Shown: positions 1 to 8,495 of the stretch, in pieces
Layout of the letters: every line of letters starts with the position of its first letter
Numbering within the stretch: the stretch's first letter is position 1
Assembly: GCF_027856955.1 (NCBI RefSeq)
Contig: NZ_JAPSMD010000002.1
Location: 21,744-85,743, forward strand
Length of the DNA: 64,000 bases
Source: Falsiroseomonas oryzae
GTDB taxonomy: Bacteria > Pseudomonadota > Alphaproteobacteria > Acetobacterales > Acetobacteraceae
Direction of reading: 5' to 3'
Notes under the pieces: generated by a model
Database searches by the model: none
Told to the model about the DNA's origin: nothing
Seen by the model: the letters and a program-made list of their open reading frames with translations, nothing else
Program-made: the position numbers and the translations under genes

Positions 1-845
1 ACATCAGGGCCGACGCGTAGGCCAGCCGCCCCAAGAGCATCATAGGCGCCAAGAGCAAGCAGGTCGTTTGCCACGGCCACGGCGGTGAAGCCGCCGAGCT
101 CGAGCAGGCGTTCCATCGCGCATCTGCCAGCCTCGATTGTGTAGGCGTCCGCGGCCATGATCGGCATGAGGTCCGGATCGAGCCCGGCCGCGCGGACTGC
201 GCTGCGGAAGCCGCTGCGGCGGTCAACCGCGGTCGAGATGCCCGACGGCCCCGCCAGATGCGCGATGCGGCGGTGGCCAAGCGCAACCAGGTGCTCTACT
301 GCCAGGGCCATGCCGTGCCGGTCGTCGTTCGTCACGGCAGAGAATTCGGCGCCAGGCAGGCGGCGATTGATAAGCACCGTTGGAATTCGCCGGCGCCTGC
401 AGAGGTCAACGGCCTGGCTGCCCTTGGCGGCCGAGGCGAGCATCAGCCCGTCCACCAGATGGCCCGCCATGCGTTCGATCATCATCGCTTCGCGGTCCGG
501 GTCGTTGTCGGTGTTGGCGACCAGCGTCGCGTAGCCCGCTTCGGCCAGTCGGACCTCCGCGGCATGAACGATGGGTGGGAACACAGGGTTCACGAGGTCT
601 GGCACCAGGATGCCGATGGTACGGGACCGGCGCGTGCGCAAACCGGCCGCCAGCATGGAAGGGCGCCAACCCAGCTGTTCCGCGGCCTCCGCGACGCGTA
701 CCGCGACCGCGTCCGTGACCATGGCACGCGTATCCGGATTCAGTGCGCGGGACACCGTCGAGGGATGGACGCCTGCCGCCCGCGCGACGTCGGCGATCGT
801 GGCGCGGGGCGGCTCAACGGACAGGGCGGGCGGGCGGCGTGGCAT
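1..845 (-). CDS. LacI-family transcriptional repressor (3' end outside window)
   Basis: Read on the minus strand from the ATG at 845, this gives an N-terminal LacI helix-turn-helix (TIADVARAAGVHPSTVSRAL, about residues 16-35) followed by the periplasmic-binding-protein-like effector domain (ILVPDLVNP, AVANDLLALG). About 281 residues are inside the window. The family is about 330-340 residues long, so roughly the last 50-60 are missing beyond base 1. It is divergent from the catabolic operon that begins near 1065, and a LacI-type operator lies in the gap at 981-998, so it probably represses that operon and perhaps itself. The effector is unknown; an aromatic ring-cleavage substrate or intermediate is a reasonable guess from the neighbours. 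Confidence 0.88.
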   Translation of the reverse strand, partial: MPRRPPALSVEPPRATIADVARAAGVHPSTVSRALNPDTRAMVTDAVAVRVAEAAEQLGWRPSMLAAGLRTRRSRTIGILVPDLVNPVFPPIVHAAEVRLAEAGYATLVANTDNDPDREAMMIERMAGHLVDGLMLASAAKGSQAVDLCRRRRIPTVLINRRLPGAEFSAVTNDDRHGMALAVEHLVALGHRRIAHLAGPSGISTAVDRRSGFRSAVRAAGLDPDLMPIMAADAYTIEAGRCAMERLLELGGFTAVAVANDLLALGAYDALGAAGLRVGPD

Positions 846-980
846 CGGGCCTGTCACCTTAACCGCAGATCGCCGTTCCTGTGCATGCCGCCTCGAGCAT
901 GCGGGTTGGGACGCAACGGGACGATGCGCGCGGGCACGTCGGCAGCTCGCGACGGCGCCTCGACCGTGCGCTGGCGCGCT

Positions 981-998
981 TCTGCAATCGTTTGCAGA
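981..998. promoter_or_regulatory. LacI-family operator palindrome
   Basis: TCTGCAATCGTTTGCAGA is an inverted repeat (TCTGCAA / TTGCAGA) with a central CG, the typical layout of LacI/GalR operators. It sits in the 219-bp divergent gap between the LacI-type gene (start 845) and the reductase gene (start 1065). A TTGACC hexamer that could be a -35 element follows at 1005-1010, so binding here could block the rightward promoter. No convincing -10 element was seen. Confidence 0.7.
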
Positions 999-1064
999 AT
1001 TCGCTTGACCGGGTGGCCTGGAGGCGCCTAGGTGGCGTCCAAGACGCCGGAGCAACGTCCAGCC

Positions 1065-2090
1065 ATGACAGATGCCGCCATGTCCAACGCTGTCTCCGCC
1101 TGGCCGACCGAGGCGCTGGCGCTGCGCTTCTCGGCGTTCGGCGGCCCCGACGTGTTGTCGGTGAGCCGTCTGCAGGTGCTGGCGCCGGAGCCCGGCGAGG
1201 CGCTGGTCGCGGTGCGCGCCGCCTCGATCAATCCGTCCGACGTGAAGAATGTCGCCGGCCGGATGAAGCAGACCGTACCGCCGCGAACCCCGGGCCGCGA
1301 CTTTGCCGGGGTCGTCGTGGCAGGTCCGCCCGAATGGCTCGGTGTCGAGGTCTGGGGCACTGGCGGGGACGTCGGATTTACGCGCGACGGCAGCCATGCC
1401 GCGTTCCTGCGGCTGCCCGTCGCTGCCTTGTCCCGCAAGCCGGCAAACCTGTCCTTCGCCGCCGCCGCAGCCGTCGGCGTCAACTACGTGACGGCGCTGA
1501 TCGGCCTCGACTACGCGGGCCTGGCCAATGGCGAGACCCTGCTGGTGATCGGCGCCACAGGGGGCGTCGGTGGCGCAGCCTGCGGCATCGCGGCCGCCCG
1601 CGGCGCGCGCGTCATCGCGGCGAGCCGCGGCGCGCCTGATGCGGCGTCTCCGGCATGTCGCGCCACGCGCGAGTTCGTCGATCTCGACGCAGGGGACCTG
1701 GCTGCTGCGGTCGCCGATCTCACCGGCGGGCGCGGTGTCGATGTGGTTTACGACTGCGTCGGTCGTCCCGACCTGACCGAGGCCGCCGTTGCCAGCCTGG
1801 GCTTCCGCGGCCGCCTCATCGCGATCGCCGGCACGCCGGGGGAGCATGTACGCCTGGAACTGATCCCCTTCTATCGGCGTGAATGCCGGCTGCTGGGCGT
1901 GGACAGCCTGAAGCGGAAGGCCACCGATTGCGCGCCGATGATGGACACGTTGCGCGATGGCTTTGAGTCCGGCGCCTATCCTGCCCCGGCCATTGCGGCC
2001 AGCTACCCGCTGGAGCGCGGGGCAGAGGGCTATGCCGCGGTCGCGCGCGGCACCCGTGGACGCATCGTCCTGACGATGCACGAAGGCTGA
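1065..2090 (+). CDS. MDR-family zinc-free alcohol dehydrogenase / quinone oxidoreductase
   Basis: A 341-residue medium-chain dehydrogenase/reductase. The N-terminal GroES-like fold (SINPSDVKNVAGR, TPGRDFAGVV) is followed by a Rossmann domain with GATGGVGG as nucleotide-binding loop, and the C-terminus has the family's GRGVDVVYDCVG stretch. There is no obvious catalytic-zinc cysteine set, so it resembles NADPH:quinone reductases more than zinc alcohol dehydrogenases. The start is uncertain: GTG 1032, ATG 1065 and ATG 1080 are in frame. ATG 1065 is preferred because a GGAG lies about 10 bases upstream. It is the first gene of the putative operon behind the LacI operator. It might reduce a hydroxyquinone, or maleylacetate, for the ring-cleavage step encoded next; that role is inference. 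Confidence 0.8.
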   Translation: MTDAAMSNAVSAWPTEALALRFSAFGGPDVLSVSRLQVLAPEPGEALVAVRAASINPSDVKNVAGRMKQTVPPRTPGRDFAGVVVAGPPEWLGVEVWGTGGDVGFTRDGSHAAFLRLPVAALSRKPANLSFAAAAAVGVNYVTALIGLDYAGLANGETLLVIGATGGVGGAACGIAAARGARVIAASRGAPDAASPACRATREFVDLDAGDLAAAVADLTGGRGVDVVYDCVGRPDLTEAAVASLGFRGRLIAIAGTPGEHVRLELIPFYRRECRLLGVDSLKRKATDCAPMMDTLRDGFESGAYPAPAIAASYPLERGAEGYAAVARGTRGRIVLTMHEG

Positions 2091-2103
2091 GGAGGACATC
2101 GCC

Positions 2104-2952
2104 ATGGCTGACGGCCACGTCACCTACACGAGCGAAAACCTTACCGAGGCGGTGCTGGAGCGCATCCGCCCGGATGCGGACCCGCGCATCCAGAAGGTGA
2201 TGACGGCGCTGATCCGTCACGTCCACGACTTCGTCCGGGAGGTCGAGCTGACTCCGGAGGAATGGGAGCAGGGTGTGGCCTTTCTCTCCGAGCTCGGCCG
2301 TTGGTGCGACGACAAGCGGCAGGAAGTGATCCTGCTGTCGGACATCCTCGGTGTGTCGATGCTCGTCGATGCCATCGCCCATCGCACGCATGCCAGCGTC
2401 AGCGAGACGACGGTGCTTGGGCCCTTCCATCGCGAGAATCCGCCGCCGATGGTCAACGGGCAGAACATGTCGCCAGGTGTCGAGGGCGAGCCGCTCGAGG
2501 TCGAAGTCAGGATCTGTGACGAGGCGGGCAATCCACTGGAAGGCGCGCAAGTTGATGCCTGGCACACCTCGCCTGAGGGCTACTACGACAGCCAGCTGGG
2601 CGACGCGCACAACATGCGCGGGCGCTTCGTGACCGGGAAGGACGGCATCGTCGCGTTCCCGACCGTGATGCCCGCCAGCTATCCGGTTCCGCATGACGGT
2701 CCTGTCGGCCGCGTGCTGGCCGCCATGGGCCGTGGCCCGATGCGCCCGACCCATGTCCACTTCTGGATCAAGAAGCCGGGCTACCGCGACCTGATCACGC
2801 ACATCTTCCGCGACGGCGACCCGTATCTGCACGAGGACGCGGTGTTCGGCGTGAAGGCGAGCCTCGTTACCGACTGGGATGCGCCGAAGAAGGACGGCAA
2901 GCCCGCCAGGCTGACCTACGAGTTCCGTATCCCCAAGCTGGACAACGCCTGA
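2104..2952 (+). CDS. Intradiol ring-cleavage dioxygenase (hydroxyquinol/catechol 1,2-dioxygenase family)
   Basis: A 282-residue non-haem Fe(III) dioxygenase with the family's N-terminal helical dimerisation domain (about 1-100) and a C-terminal beta-sandwich. Probable iron ligands are Tyr161 (GYYD), Tyr193 (ASYPVP), His217 and His219 (RPTHVHF). The spacing between the second Tyr and the two His matches catechol 1,2-dioxygenases. The VLGPFH and GRVLAAMGR stretches resemble hydroxyquinol 1,2-dioxygenases, which cleave benzene-1,2,4-triol to maleylacetate, but sequence alone does not fix the substrate. GAGGAGG precedes the start. It lies 13 bp after the reductase gene and overlaps the next gene in a TGATG. 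Confidence 0.9.
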   Translation: MADGHVTYTSENLTEAVLERIRPDADPRIQKVMTALIRHVHDFVREVELTPEEWEQGVAFLSELGRWCDDKRQEVILLSDILGVSMLVDAIAHRTHASVSETTVLGPFHRENPPPMVNGQNMSPGVEGEPLEVEVRICDEAGNPLEGAQVDAWHTSPEGYYDSQLGDAHNMRGRFVTGKDGIVAFPTVMPASYPVPHDGPVGRVLAAMGRGPMRPTHVHFWIKKPGYRDLITHIFRDGDPYLHEDAVFGVKASLVTDWDAPKKDGKPARLTYEFRIPKLDNA

Positions 2953-3260
2953 TGCTGTTCCTCATCCACTGCACGCAACGCCCGGACGGCCAGGCCATCC
3001 GCGACAAGCACTACGACGCGCATCGCGCCTACCTGCAGAACAGCCCGGTGGACATCAAGCTGGCCGGACCGATGGTGGAGGACGATGGTGGCAAGCGGAT
3101 CGGATCCGTCTTCATCGTGGACGTGCCCGACCGCGCGGCGGCGGAGGCCTTCTCGGCCGCCGACCCGTTCAGCCAGAACGGCCTGTTCGAGCGCGTGATC
3201 ATCACGCGCTTCCTCGACATCACGCGTGGCAAGCCGGCCTTCGGGCCGCCGAAGGATTAA
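2952..3260 (+). CDS. YciI-like / muconolactone-isomerase-like small protein
   Basis: A 102-residue protein of the dimeric alpha/beta (ferredoxin-like) YCII family: LIHCTQRPD at the start, a conserved His (DKHYDAHRAYL), GPMVED in the middle and DPFSQNGLFE near the end. It shares a TGATG overlap with the dioxygenase gene, which argues for a joint role. Similar proteins accompany ring-cleavage enzymes and may isomerise or dehalogenate the product, but no reaction can be assigned from sequence. Confidence 0.8.
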   Translation: MLFLIHCTQRPDGQAIRDKHYDAHRAYLQNSPVDIKLAGPMVEDDGGKRIGSVFIVDVPDRAAAEAFSAADPFSQNGLFERVIITRFLDITRGKPAFGPPKD

Positions 3261-3264
3261 GCGC

Positions 3265-4155
3265 ATGCGCCGGAAATACATCCTCACCTGCGCGGTGACC
3301 GGGAACATCACGACGCCCGAGCAGACGCCGTATCTGCCGATCACGCCGGAGCAGATCGCCAATGCGGCGATCGACGCCGCAAAGGCGGGCGCGGCCGTCG
3401 CCCACATCCATGTGCGCGATCCCGAGACGGGCAGGCCGAGCATGTCGCTCGACCTCTACAAGGACGTGATGGACCGCGTCCGCAGCAGCGGTACCGACGT
3501 GGTGATCAACTTCACCACCGGGCCTGGCGGCCGCTTCGTGCCGGATCGCGAGAACCCGCGAAACGCTGCGCCCGGCAGCACGCTGCTTCCGCCGGACAAG
3601 CGCGTCGAGCACATCGTCGCGCTGAAGCCGGAGATCGCGACGCTGGACCTGAACACGATGTGGTCGGGTTCGGCTGTCGTCATCAACGCACCCTGGTCGG
3701 TGACGCGCATGGCGGAGCTCATCTACGCCGCAGGTGCAATCCCCGAGCTCGAGGTCTTCGACTCCGGCGACATCGGATTGGCGAAGCACCTGATGGCAGA
3801 GGGTGTGCTGAAGGGCCCCTGCCTGTTCCAGGTCTGCATGGGGATCCGCTGGGGCTTCGATTGGAACCCGGAGACCCTGAACTACGCGAAGTCCATCCTG
3901 CCCGCCGGCAGCCCCTGGGCCGCCTTCGCCATCGGGCGCATGGAATTCCCGATGCTCGTGCAGGCCTGGCTGCTCGGCGGCCATGTGCGGGTGGGGCTGG
4001 AGGACAACATCTACCTCAACAAGGGCGAACTCGCGACGAGCAACACCGTGCTGGTCGAGCGCGCGGTGCGCATCCTGCGCGAGTTCGGCGCTGAGCCCAT
4101 GACGGCGGCGGAAGCGCGCGCCGAACTGGCGCAGGTAGGCGGGTGGAGCCGATGA
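3265..4155 (+). CDS. BKACE-family beta-keto acid cleavage enzyme (DUF849)
   Basis: A 296-residue TIM-barrel protein of the 3-keto-5-aminohexanoate cleavage enzyme family. The Zn ligands His47 and His49 are seen in AHIHVRDPETGRPS, and the VGLEDN motif near the C-terminus is typical. Known members condense a beta-keto acid with acetyl-CoA to give acetoacetate plus a CoA thioester. ATG 3265 is chosen over an upstream in-frame GTG because MRRKYILTCAVTGN matches the family start and it begins 4 bases after the previous stop. In this operon it may cleave 3-oxoadipate or a related keto acid formed after ring cleavage (inference). It overlaps the next gene in ATGA. Confidence 0.88.
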   Translation: MRRKYILTCAVTGNITTPEQTPYLPITPEQIANAAIDAAKAGAAVAHIHVRDPETGRPSMSLDLYKDVMDRVRSSGTDVVINFTTGPGGRFVPDRENPRNAAPGSTLLPPDKRVEHIVALKPEIATLDLNTMWSGSAVVINAPWSVTRMAELIYAAGAIPELEVFDSGDIGLAKHLMAEGVLKGPCLFQVCMGIRWGFDWNPETLNYAKSILPAGSPWAAFAIGRMEFPMLVQAWLLGGHVRVGLEDNIYLNKGELATSNTVLVERAVRILREFGAEPMTAAEARAELAQVGGWSR

Positions 4156-4895
4156 CCCGTGGCGTCCTGGTCGTCACCGGGGCAGGCCGCGGCATCGGTG
4201 CGGCCATCGCCAAGGCGGCCGCCGCAGATGGCTGGTACGTCGCGGTGAACTTTGCGCGCGACGCCGACAGCGCGGCTCGGACCGTCGCCGCCATTGAAGC
4301 GGTCGGCGGCAGGGCGAAGGCGATCCAGGCCGACGTCACGACGGAGCAGGGAATCGTCGCCCTCTTCCAGGCTGCCGATGCCATGGGGCCTGTACGGGGT
4401 CTCGTGAACAATGCGGGCGGCAGCGCGGAAGCGAGGATCTCCGACATCACGCAGGCCGACTATGACCGCATGATGGACGGCAATCTGCGCACGACCGTGT
4501 TCTGCTCGCGCGAGGCCGTACGCCGCATGGCGACCGACCGTGGTGGCGAAGGCGGAGTGATCGTGAACATCGGCAGCCGCGCCAGCGTGCTGGGTGGGCA
4601 GCCCGGACGCGTAATGTATGCCGCGGCCAAGGGTGCGGTGGACGGCTTCTCGGTTGGGCTTGCCAACGAAGTTGGCAAGCTCGGCATCCGGGTGTGCTGC
4701 ATCCGGCCCGGCGTGATCCGCACGGAGAGTCACGAAGCGCGCGCGGGCGCCGATCGGCTGCGCCAGATCACTGCGCCCATCGCGCTCGGCCGTCCGGGCG
4801 AGCCGGAAGAGGTTGCGGCGGTTGCGGTATTCCTGCTCTCGCCTGCCGCGTCCTACATGACAGGGGCACTGGTCGATATCGGCGGCGGGCGCTAG
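4152..4895 (+). CDS. SDR-family NAD(P)-dependent oxidoreductase
   Basis: A classical short-chain dehydrogenase of 247 residues: TGAGRGIG cofactor loop at residues 9-16, NNAGG, a catalytic Ser (NIGSRAS), YAAAK with the catalytic Tyr/Lys, then a PGVIRT loop and a C-terminal DIGGGR. It is most like 3-oxoacyl-ACP reductase (FabG)-type enzymes. ATG 4152 overlaps the BKACE stop (ATGA); a GTG 9 bases earlier is possible but less likely. Position in the operon suggests reduction of a keto or enol intermediate; the substrate is not known. Confidence 0.88.
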   Translation: MTRGVLVVTGAGRGIGAAIAKAAAADGWYVAVNFARDADSAARTVAAIEAVGGRAKAIQADVTTEQGIVALFQAADAMGPVRGLVNNAGGSAEARISDITQADYDRMMDGNLRTTVFCSREAVRRMATDRGGEGGVIVNIGSRASVLGGQPGRVMYAAAKGAVDGFSVGLANEVGKLGIRVCCIRPGVIRTESHEARAGADRLRQITAPIALGRPGEPEEVAAVAVFLLSPAASYMTGALVDIGGGR

Positions 4896-4927
4896 GACCC
4901 CAGCAAGACAACGGAGGAGAGCGATCC

Positions 4928-5911
4928 ATGCGGTTTGTTCGTCGCGCGCTGCTTGCGGCTGCGCTTTCGGTGCCTTACCTCGCGGCCGGAGCCGCGGCTG
5001 CGCAGGGCTTTCCGACCCAGCCGATCACCATGATCATCCCCTTCGCGCCGGGCGGGCCGACCGATGTTGTTGGACGCATGCTGGGCGAGGTGATGAGCCG
5101 CGAACTCGGCCAGCCTGTCCTGGTCCAGAATGTCGGCGGCGGCGGCGGCACCATCGGTGTGAACCGCGTGGTCCAGGCCCGCAACGACGGGCATACCATC
5201 CTCTACACCAATATCGGCATCGCGACGCAGCCGACCCTGTACAGGCGGCTGCCCTACAATCCACTGACCGACCTTGAGACAATCGGGTTGGTGACGCCGA
5301 CGCCGATGGTGATTTCCCTGCGGCCCAACTTCCCGGGTACGACGCTGGCGGATTTCATCGCCTATGCGCGGCAGCGCCGCGATGGCGTGAACCTGGCCAA
5401 TGCCGGCCTCGGTTCGGCAAGCCAGCTGTGCGGGACGCTGCTGCAGGCCGCTCTCGGGATCAACTTCACGACGGTGTCCTACACCGGATCCGGCCCGATC
5501 TTTCCCGAGTTGATGGCCGGCCGCATCGACGTCTACTGCGATCAGACGACGTCCTCCCTGCCGTTCGTTCGGGACAATCGTATCCGCGGCGTCGCGATGG
5601 CCACGGCCTCCCGCCTGCCACAGGCGTCCGAGATCCCCACTGCCGCCGAAGCGGGCCTTCCGAACTTCGAGGTCAGCATCTGGCACGGGTTCTACGCGCC
5701 GCGCGGCACCCCGCGGCCGGTGATTGACCGACTCAACGCTGCCCTGCGGGTGGCCATTCAGGATCCAGCCGTCGTCGCCCGTCTGAACGATCTGGCCAGC
5801 CCGCCCGAGCCGCTGGACCGCGTGACGCCCGAAGCTCATCGCGCCTTCCTGGAGGCCGAGATCAACCGCTGGCGGCCCATTCTGCAGGCCGCGGGGCAGT
5901 TTGCGGACTGA
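4928..5911 (+). CDS. Tripartite tricarboxylate transporter (Bug/TctC-type) periplasmic binding protein
   Basis: 327 residues starting with a Sec signal peptide (basic MRFVRRALL, hydrophobic core, AAAQG cleavage region near residue 27). The mature part shows TTT-receptor signatures: FPTQPITMIIPFAPGGPTD, LGQPVLVQNVGGGGG, YTGSGPIFPELMAGRID. GGAGGAGA lies just upstream. It closes the catabolic operon and probably captures the carboxylate substrate, although no TctA/TctB membrane genes are in the window; orphan Bug receptors are common in these bacteria. Confidence 0.9.
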   Translation: MRFVRRALLAAALSVPYLAAGAAAAQGFPTQPITMIIPFAPGGPTDVVGRMLGEVMSRELGQPVLVQNVGGGGGTIGVNRVVQARNDGHTILYTNIGIATQPTLYRRLPYNPLTDLETIGLVTPTPMVISLRPNFPGTTLADFIAYARQRRDGVNLANAGLGSASQLCGTLLQAALGINFTTVSYTGSGPIFPELMAGRIDVYCDQTTSSLPFVRDNRIRGVAMATASRLPQASEIPTAAEAGLPNFEVSIWHGFYAPRGTPRPVIDRLNAALRVAIQDPAVVARLNDLASPPEPLDRVTPEAHRAFLEAEINRWRPILQAAGQFAD

Positions 5912-6012
5912 CCGCTGGTCCGAACCGTCGGAGCACACCCACCGCGGACAGGGAGGTTTGCAGCGGAGACGTGCTCCGCGTCCTCGCTACGGATCAATGG
6001 TAGCCCTGTGCG

Positions 6013-6060
6013 GCCTTGATCGCAGGCAGGCCTGACCGGGCGATCGCCTGCGGCCAAGGC
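6013..6060. terminator. Inverted repeat between convergent genes, possible terminator
   Basis: The 294-bp stretch 5912-6205 between the TTT receptor gene (plus) and hemC (minus) has no recognisable gene. It holds an imperfect hairpin: GCCTTG-AT-CGCAGGC (6013-6027) pairs with GCCTGCG-GC-CAAGGC (6046-6060) around an 18-base loop. There is no T-run, so a factor-independent terminator is not certain, but the place between two convergent transcripts fits a bidirectional terminator. Confidence 0.4.
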
Positions 6061-6205
6061 GGTCCGGCGGCGGACACGGCATGGTCGGGCAAGGCGGGGT
6101 CGTCAGGCGCCCACGCCCTACCGCGTCCACGCCACGGCGACACTAGGCCACCTCACGTGAACGTTGTAGGGCTGCGCCGCTGGTGGACCAAGCATCGCCT
6201 ACGTT

Positions 6206-7240
6206 TCAGCCGAATACGTCCGCGGGAGAATCCGACCGCAGACTGGCACCAAGCTCCTGCCCCAGCCGCGCGGCATCAGCCGCGCTTCCGCACAGGCGGC
6301 GCTTGAGCAGGAAGGAGCCGTCCGCGCGTGCGACGAGACCGGTCAGTTCCAGGCTGCCATCTCGCTGAAGTCGTGCATGGCCACCGATCGGCGTACGGCA
6401 GGACCCGTCCAGTTCGGCCAGCAGCATACGCTCAGCCCGGCTAGTGACTGCAGATTCCCGGTCGTCGATTGCTGAGAGGAGTTCGCGCAGCTCGACGTCA
6501 TCTGCGCGTACCGTAACGCCCACGATCCCCTGGCATGCAGCCGGAACCATCGTATCTGGGTCCAGCACCAGGCCGACCTCATGCTCCAGTTCCAAGCGCC
6601 GCAGGCCAGCCAAGGCGAGCAAAGATGCTTGTGGCCCGTCCACCGCACGGACCTTCGCCAGACGCGAGCCCACATTGCCGCGGATGATCTCGACCTGCAG
6701 GTCCGGGCGCGCGTGCAGAAGCTGGCTCTGCCGCCGCACCGAAGCCGTGCCGACAAGGGCGCCTCGCGGGAGGCAAGCGTACGGATCGGTGTTCTCCGGC
6801 GCACCGCAATCCGGGCCCAGGATGATTGCGTCGCGCGCGTCTTCACGACGGAGCGTGCAGGCGAGGACGATACCAGGCGGGAGCTCGGTCTCGAGGTCCT
6901 TGAGACTGTGCACGGCGAAGTCCACGCGCCCATCCGCCAATGCCTCATGGATCTCCTTGGCGAACAGCCCCTTCCCACCAATGTCGGCGAGCCGCTTGTC
7001 CTGGATCCGATCCCCCGCCGTGGAGATCACATGCTCCTCGAACGCGTTGACCTCCCGGAGCAGCGGACAGACTCGCGTGATCAGCGACAGGAAGTGCCGT
7101 GTTTGCCAGAGTGCCAGGGGGGACCCGCGGGTGCCGACCTTCAGCGGCAGAGCACGCGACGTGCCGCGCCGGTGCGGGCTGCCAGCGTAGCCCGTGGCCC
7201 GCAGGTCATGTAGCGGCGAGTCAAGGGAAGAAAGCTTCAT
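6206..7240 (-). CDS. hemC: Porphobilinogen deaminase (hydroxymethylbilane synthase)
   Basis: 344 residues. It joins four porphobilinogens into hydroxymethylbilane for haem and bacteriochlorophyll. Signatures: VGTRGSPLALWQ, IGGKGLFAKEIHEAL, the substrate-binding HSLKDL, GTASVRRQ, RGNVGSRL, and the dipyrromethane-cofactor Cys281 in DGSCRTPIGG. The predicted start (ATG 7240) gives about 35 extra N-terminal residues before the conserved LKVGTRGS; a later start is possible. It follows bchP by 37 bp on the same strand, so it is probably co-transcribed with the bchG-bchP group. It may be a photosynthesis-dedicated copy if another hemC exists elsewhere. Confidence 0.95.
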   Translation of the reverse strand: MKLSSLDSPLHDLRATGYAGSPHRRGTSRALPLKVGTRGSPLALWQTRHFLSLITRVCPLLREVNAFEEHVISTAGDRIQDKRLADIGGKGLFAKEIHEALADGRVDFAVHSLKDLETELPPGIVLACTLRREDARDAIILGPDCGAPENTDPYACLPRGALVGTASVRRQSQLLHARPDLQVEIIRGNVGSRLAKVRAVDGPQASLLALAGLRRLELEHEVGLVLDPDTMVPAACQGIVGVTVRADDVELRELLSAIDDRESAVTSRAERMLLAELDGSCRTPIGGHARLQRDGSLELTGLVARADGSFLLKRRLCGSAADAARLGQELGASLRSDSPADVFG

Positions 7241-7277
7241 TGGGCGTAAGCTCCGCGACGGTTGGCGCAGGGGGACG

Positions 7278-8477
7278 TCATGCCCGTGCAAAGCCGAACA
7301 GGTGCGCCAAATCCTTGAAGAAGATCCGCACATGCGCCAGCGGATCGCGGCGCACGAGTTCCTTGTTCATGTAACTCTGCCAGGTCAGGCGCTGCACATC
7401 CTTGTCCTCGCAGATCTTCACGAATTTCTCGCGCCGCTTGTCGGACGAGTACCAGAAGTACTGCATGATCCCGAGGATCCAGAAGACACGGCCGTGCTGC
7501 TTCATGAAGCGCTTCCGGGCCAGGGCGAGGGACGCGGGATTCCCGGTGGCGTAGAATGCCTCCGCGGCCTCTGCTGCCAGCCGCCCGCCGAGCATCGCGT
7601 AGTAGATCCCCTCGCCCGAGGCAGGCGCCACGACGCCTGCCGCGTCGCCAGCAAGCAGGACGTCGCGTCCGTTGTCCCACTTCTTCAACGGCTTCAGCGG
7701 TATCGGCGCGCCCTCGTGCCGGATGGTACGAACGCGGTCGAACCCGGTCGCCTTGCGCAATTCTGCTACGGAACCCCGCAGTGAGAAACCCTTCTGCATC
7801 GAGCCAGTCCCGATGCTGACCGTATCTCCGTGCGGAAAGATCCAGGCGTAGAAGTCCGGCGAGAGCTTTCCCTGATAGTACACGTCGCAGCGCTGGTCGT
7901 CGTACTTCGGGACCTGACCTCGCGGTGCCTCGACGATCTCGTGGTATGCGAAGACGCACTTCACATTCTCAGCGCCAGGGATGGCTTGACGACCGACTTG
8001 GCTGCGCGCGCCATCGGCACCAATGACGAGGCGCGCCCGCACTCTTTGCAGCGGTGCGTCGCTGGAATCGCCTTTGGTCCTGTACTCGACCACCGCCGCA
8101 CCGTCAGCGTCTCTCGACAGTTGCTCGAAGCTTCCGGTTGCGCGGACAGCGCCGGCCGAAGCAGCACGCTCACGCAGGAACTCATCGAAGACATCGCGAT
8201 CGACCATACCGACGTAACCGCCGGGGTCGATCGGCATATCGACTTCCTTGTCGGCCGGCGAAACCATGCGTGCCGACGTGATTCGCGCCACCAGAAGGTG
8301 TTGGGGAATCTCGAAGTCACGGATCAGTCTGGGCGGAATTGCCCCGCCGCACGGCTTGATGCGACCAGCCTTGTCGAGCAGCAGGACCGACCGCCCGTTG
8401 CGTGCTAGGTCGTTCGCTGCCGTGGCTCCCGAGGGACCGCCGCCCACAACAACGACATCGAAGGTTTCGGTCGCCAT
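7278..8477 (-). CDS. bchP: Geranylgeranyl diphosphate/geranylgeranyl-bacteriochlorophyll reductase
   Basis: 399-residue FAD protein that reduces three double bonds of the geranylgeranyl tail to phytyl. It starts with the dinucleotide fold VVVVGGGPSGATAA, has KPCGGAIPPRLI characteristic of BchP/ChlP, and a second FAD motif GDAAGVVAPASGEGI. The C-terminal helical part (FWILGIMQYFWYSSDKRREKF) is also typical. It lies 18 bp after the PucC-like gene in the minus-strand bchG operon. Confidence 0.95.
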   Translation of the reverse strand: MATETFDVVVVGGGPSGATAANDLARNGRSVLLLDKAGRIKPCGGAIPPRLIRDFEIPQHLLVARITSARMVSPADKEVDMPIDPGGYVGMVDRDVFDEFLRERAASAGAVRATGSFEQLSRDADGAAVVEYRTKGDSSDAPLQRVRARLVIGADGARSQVGRQAIPGAENVKCVFAYHEIVEAPRGQVPKYDDQRCDVYYQGKLSPDFYAWIFPHGDTVSIGTGSMQKGFSLRGSVAELRKATGFDRVRTIRHEGAPIPLKPLKKWDNGRDVLLAGDAAGVVAPASGEGIYYAMLGGRLAAEAAEAFYATGNPASLALARKRFMKQHGRVFWILGIMQYFWYSSDKRREKFVKICEDKDVQRLTWQSYMNKELVRRDPLAHVRIFFKDLAHLFGFARA

Positions 8478-8495
8478 GTCGTCTGCCCGCCTTCT

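Noticed and set aside
157..1031. Plus-strand open frames over the left edge
   Set aside because: They are antisense to the LacI-family gene, whose helix-turn-helix and effector domain are clear on the minus strand.
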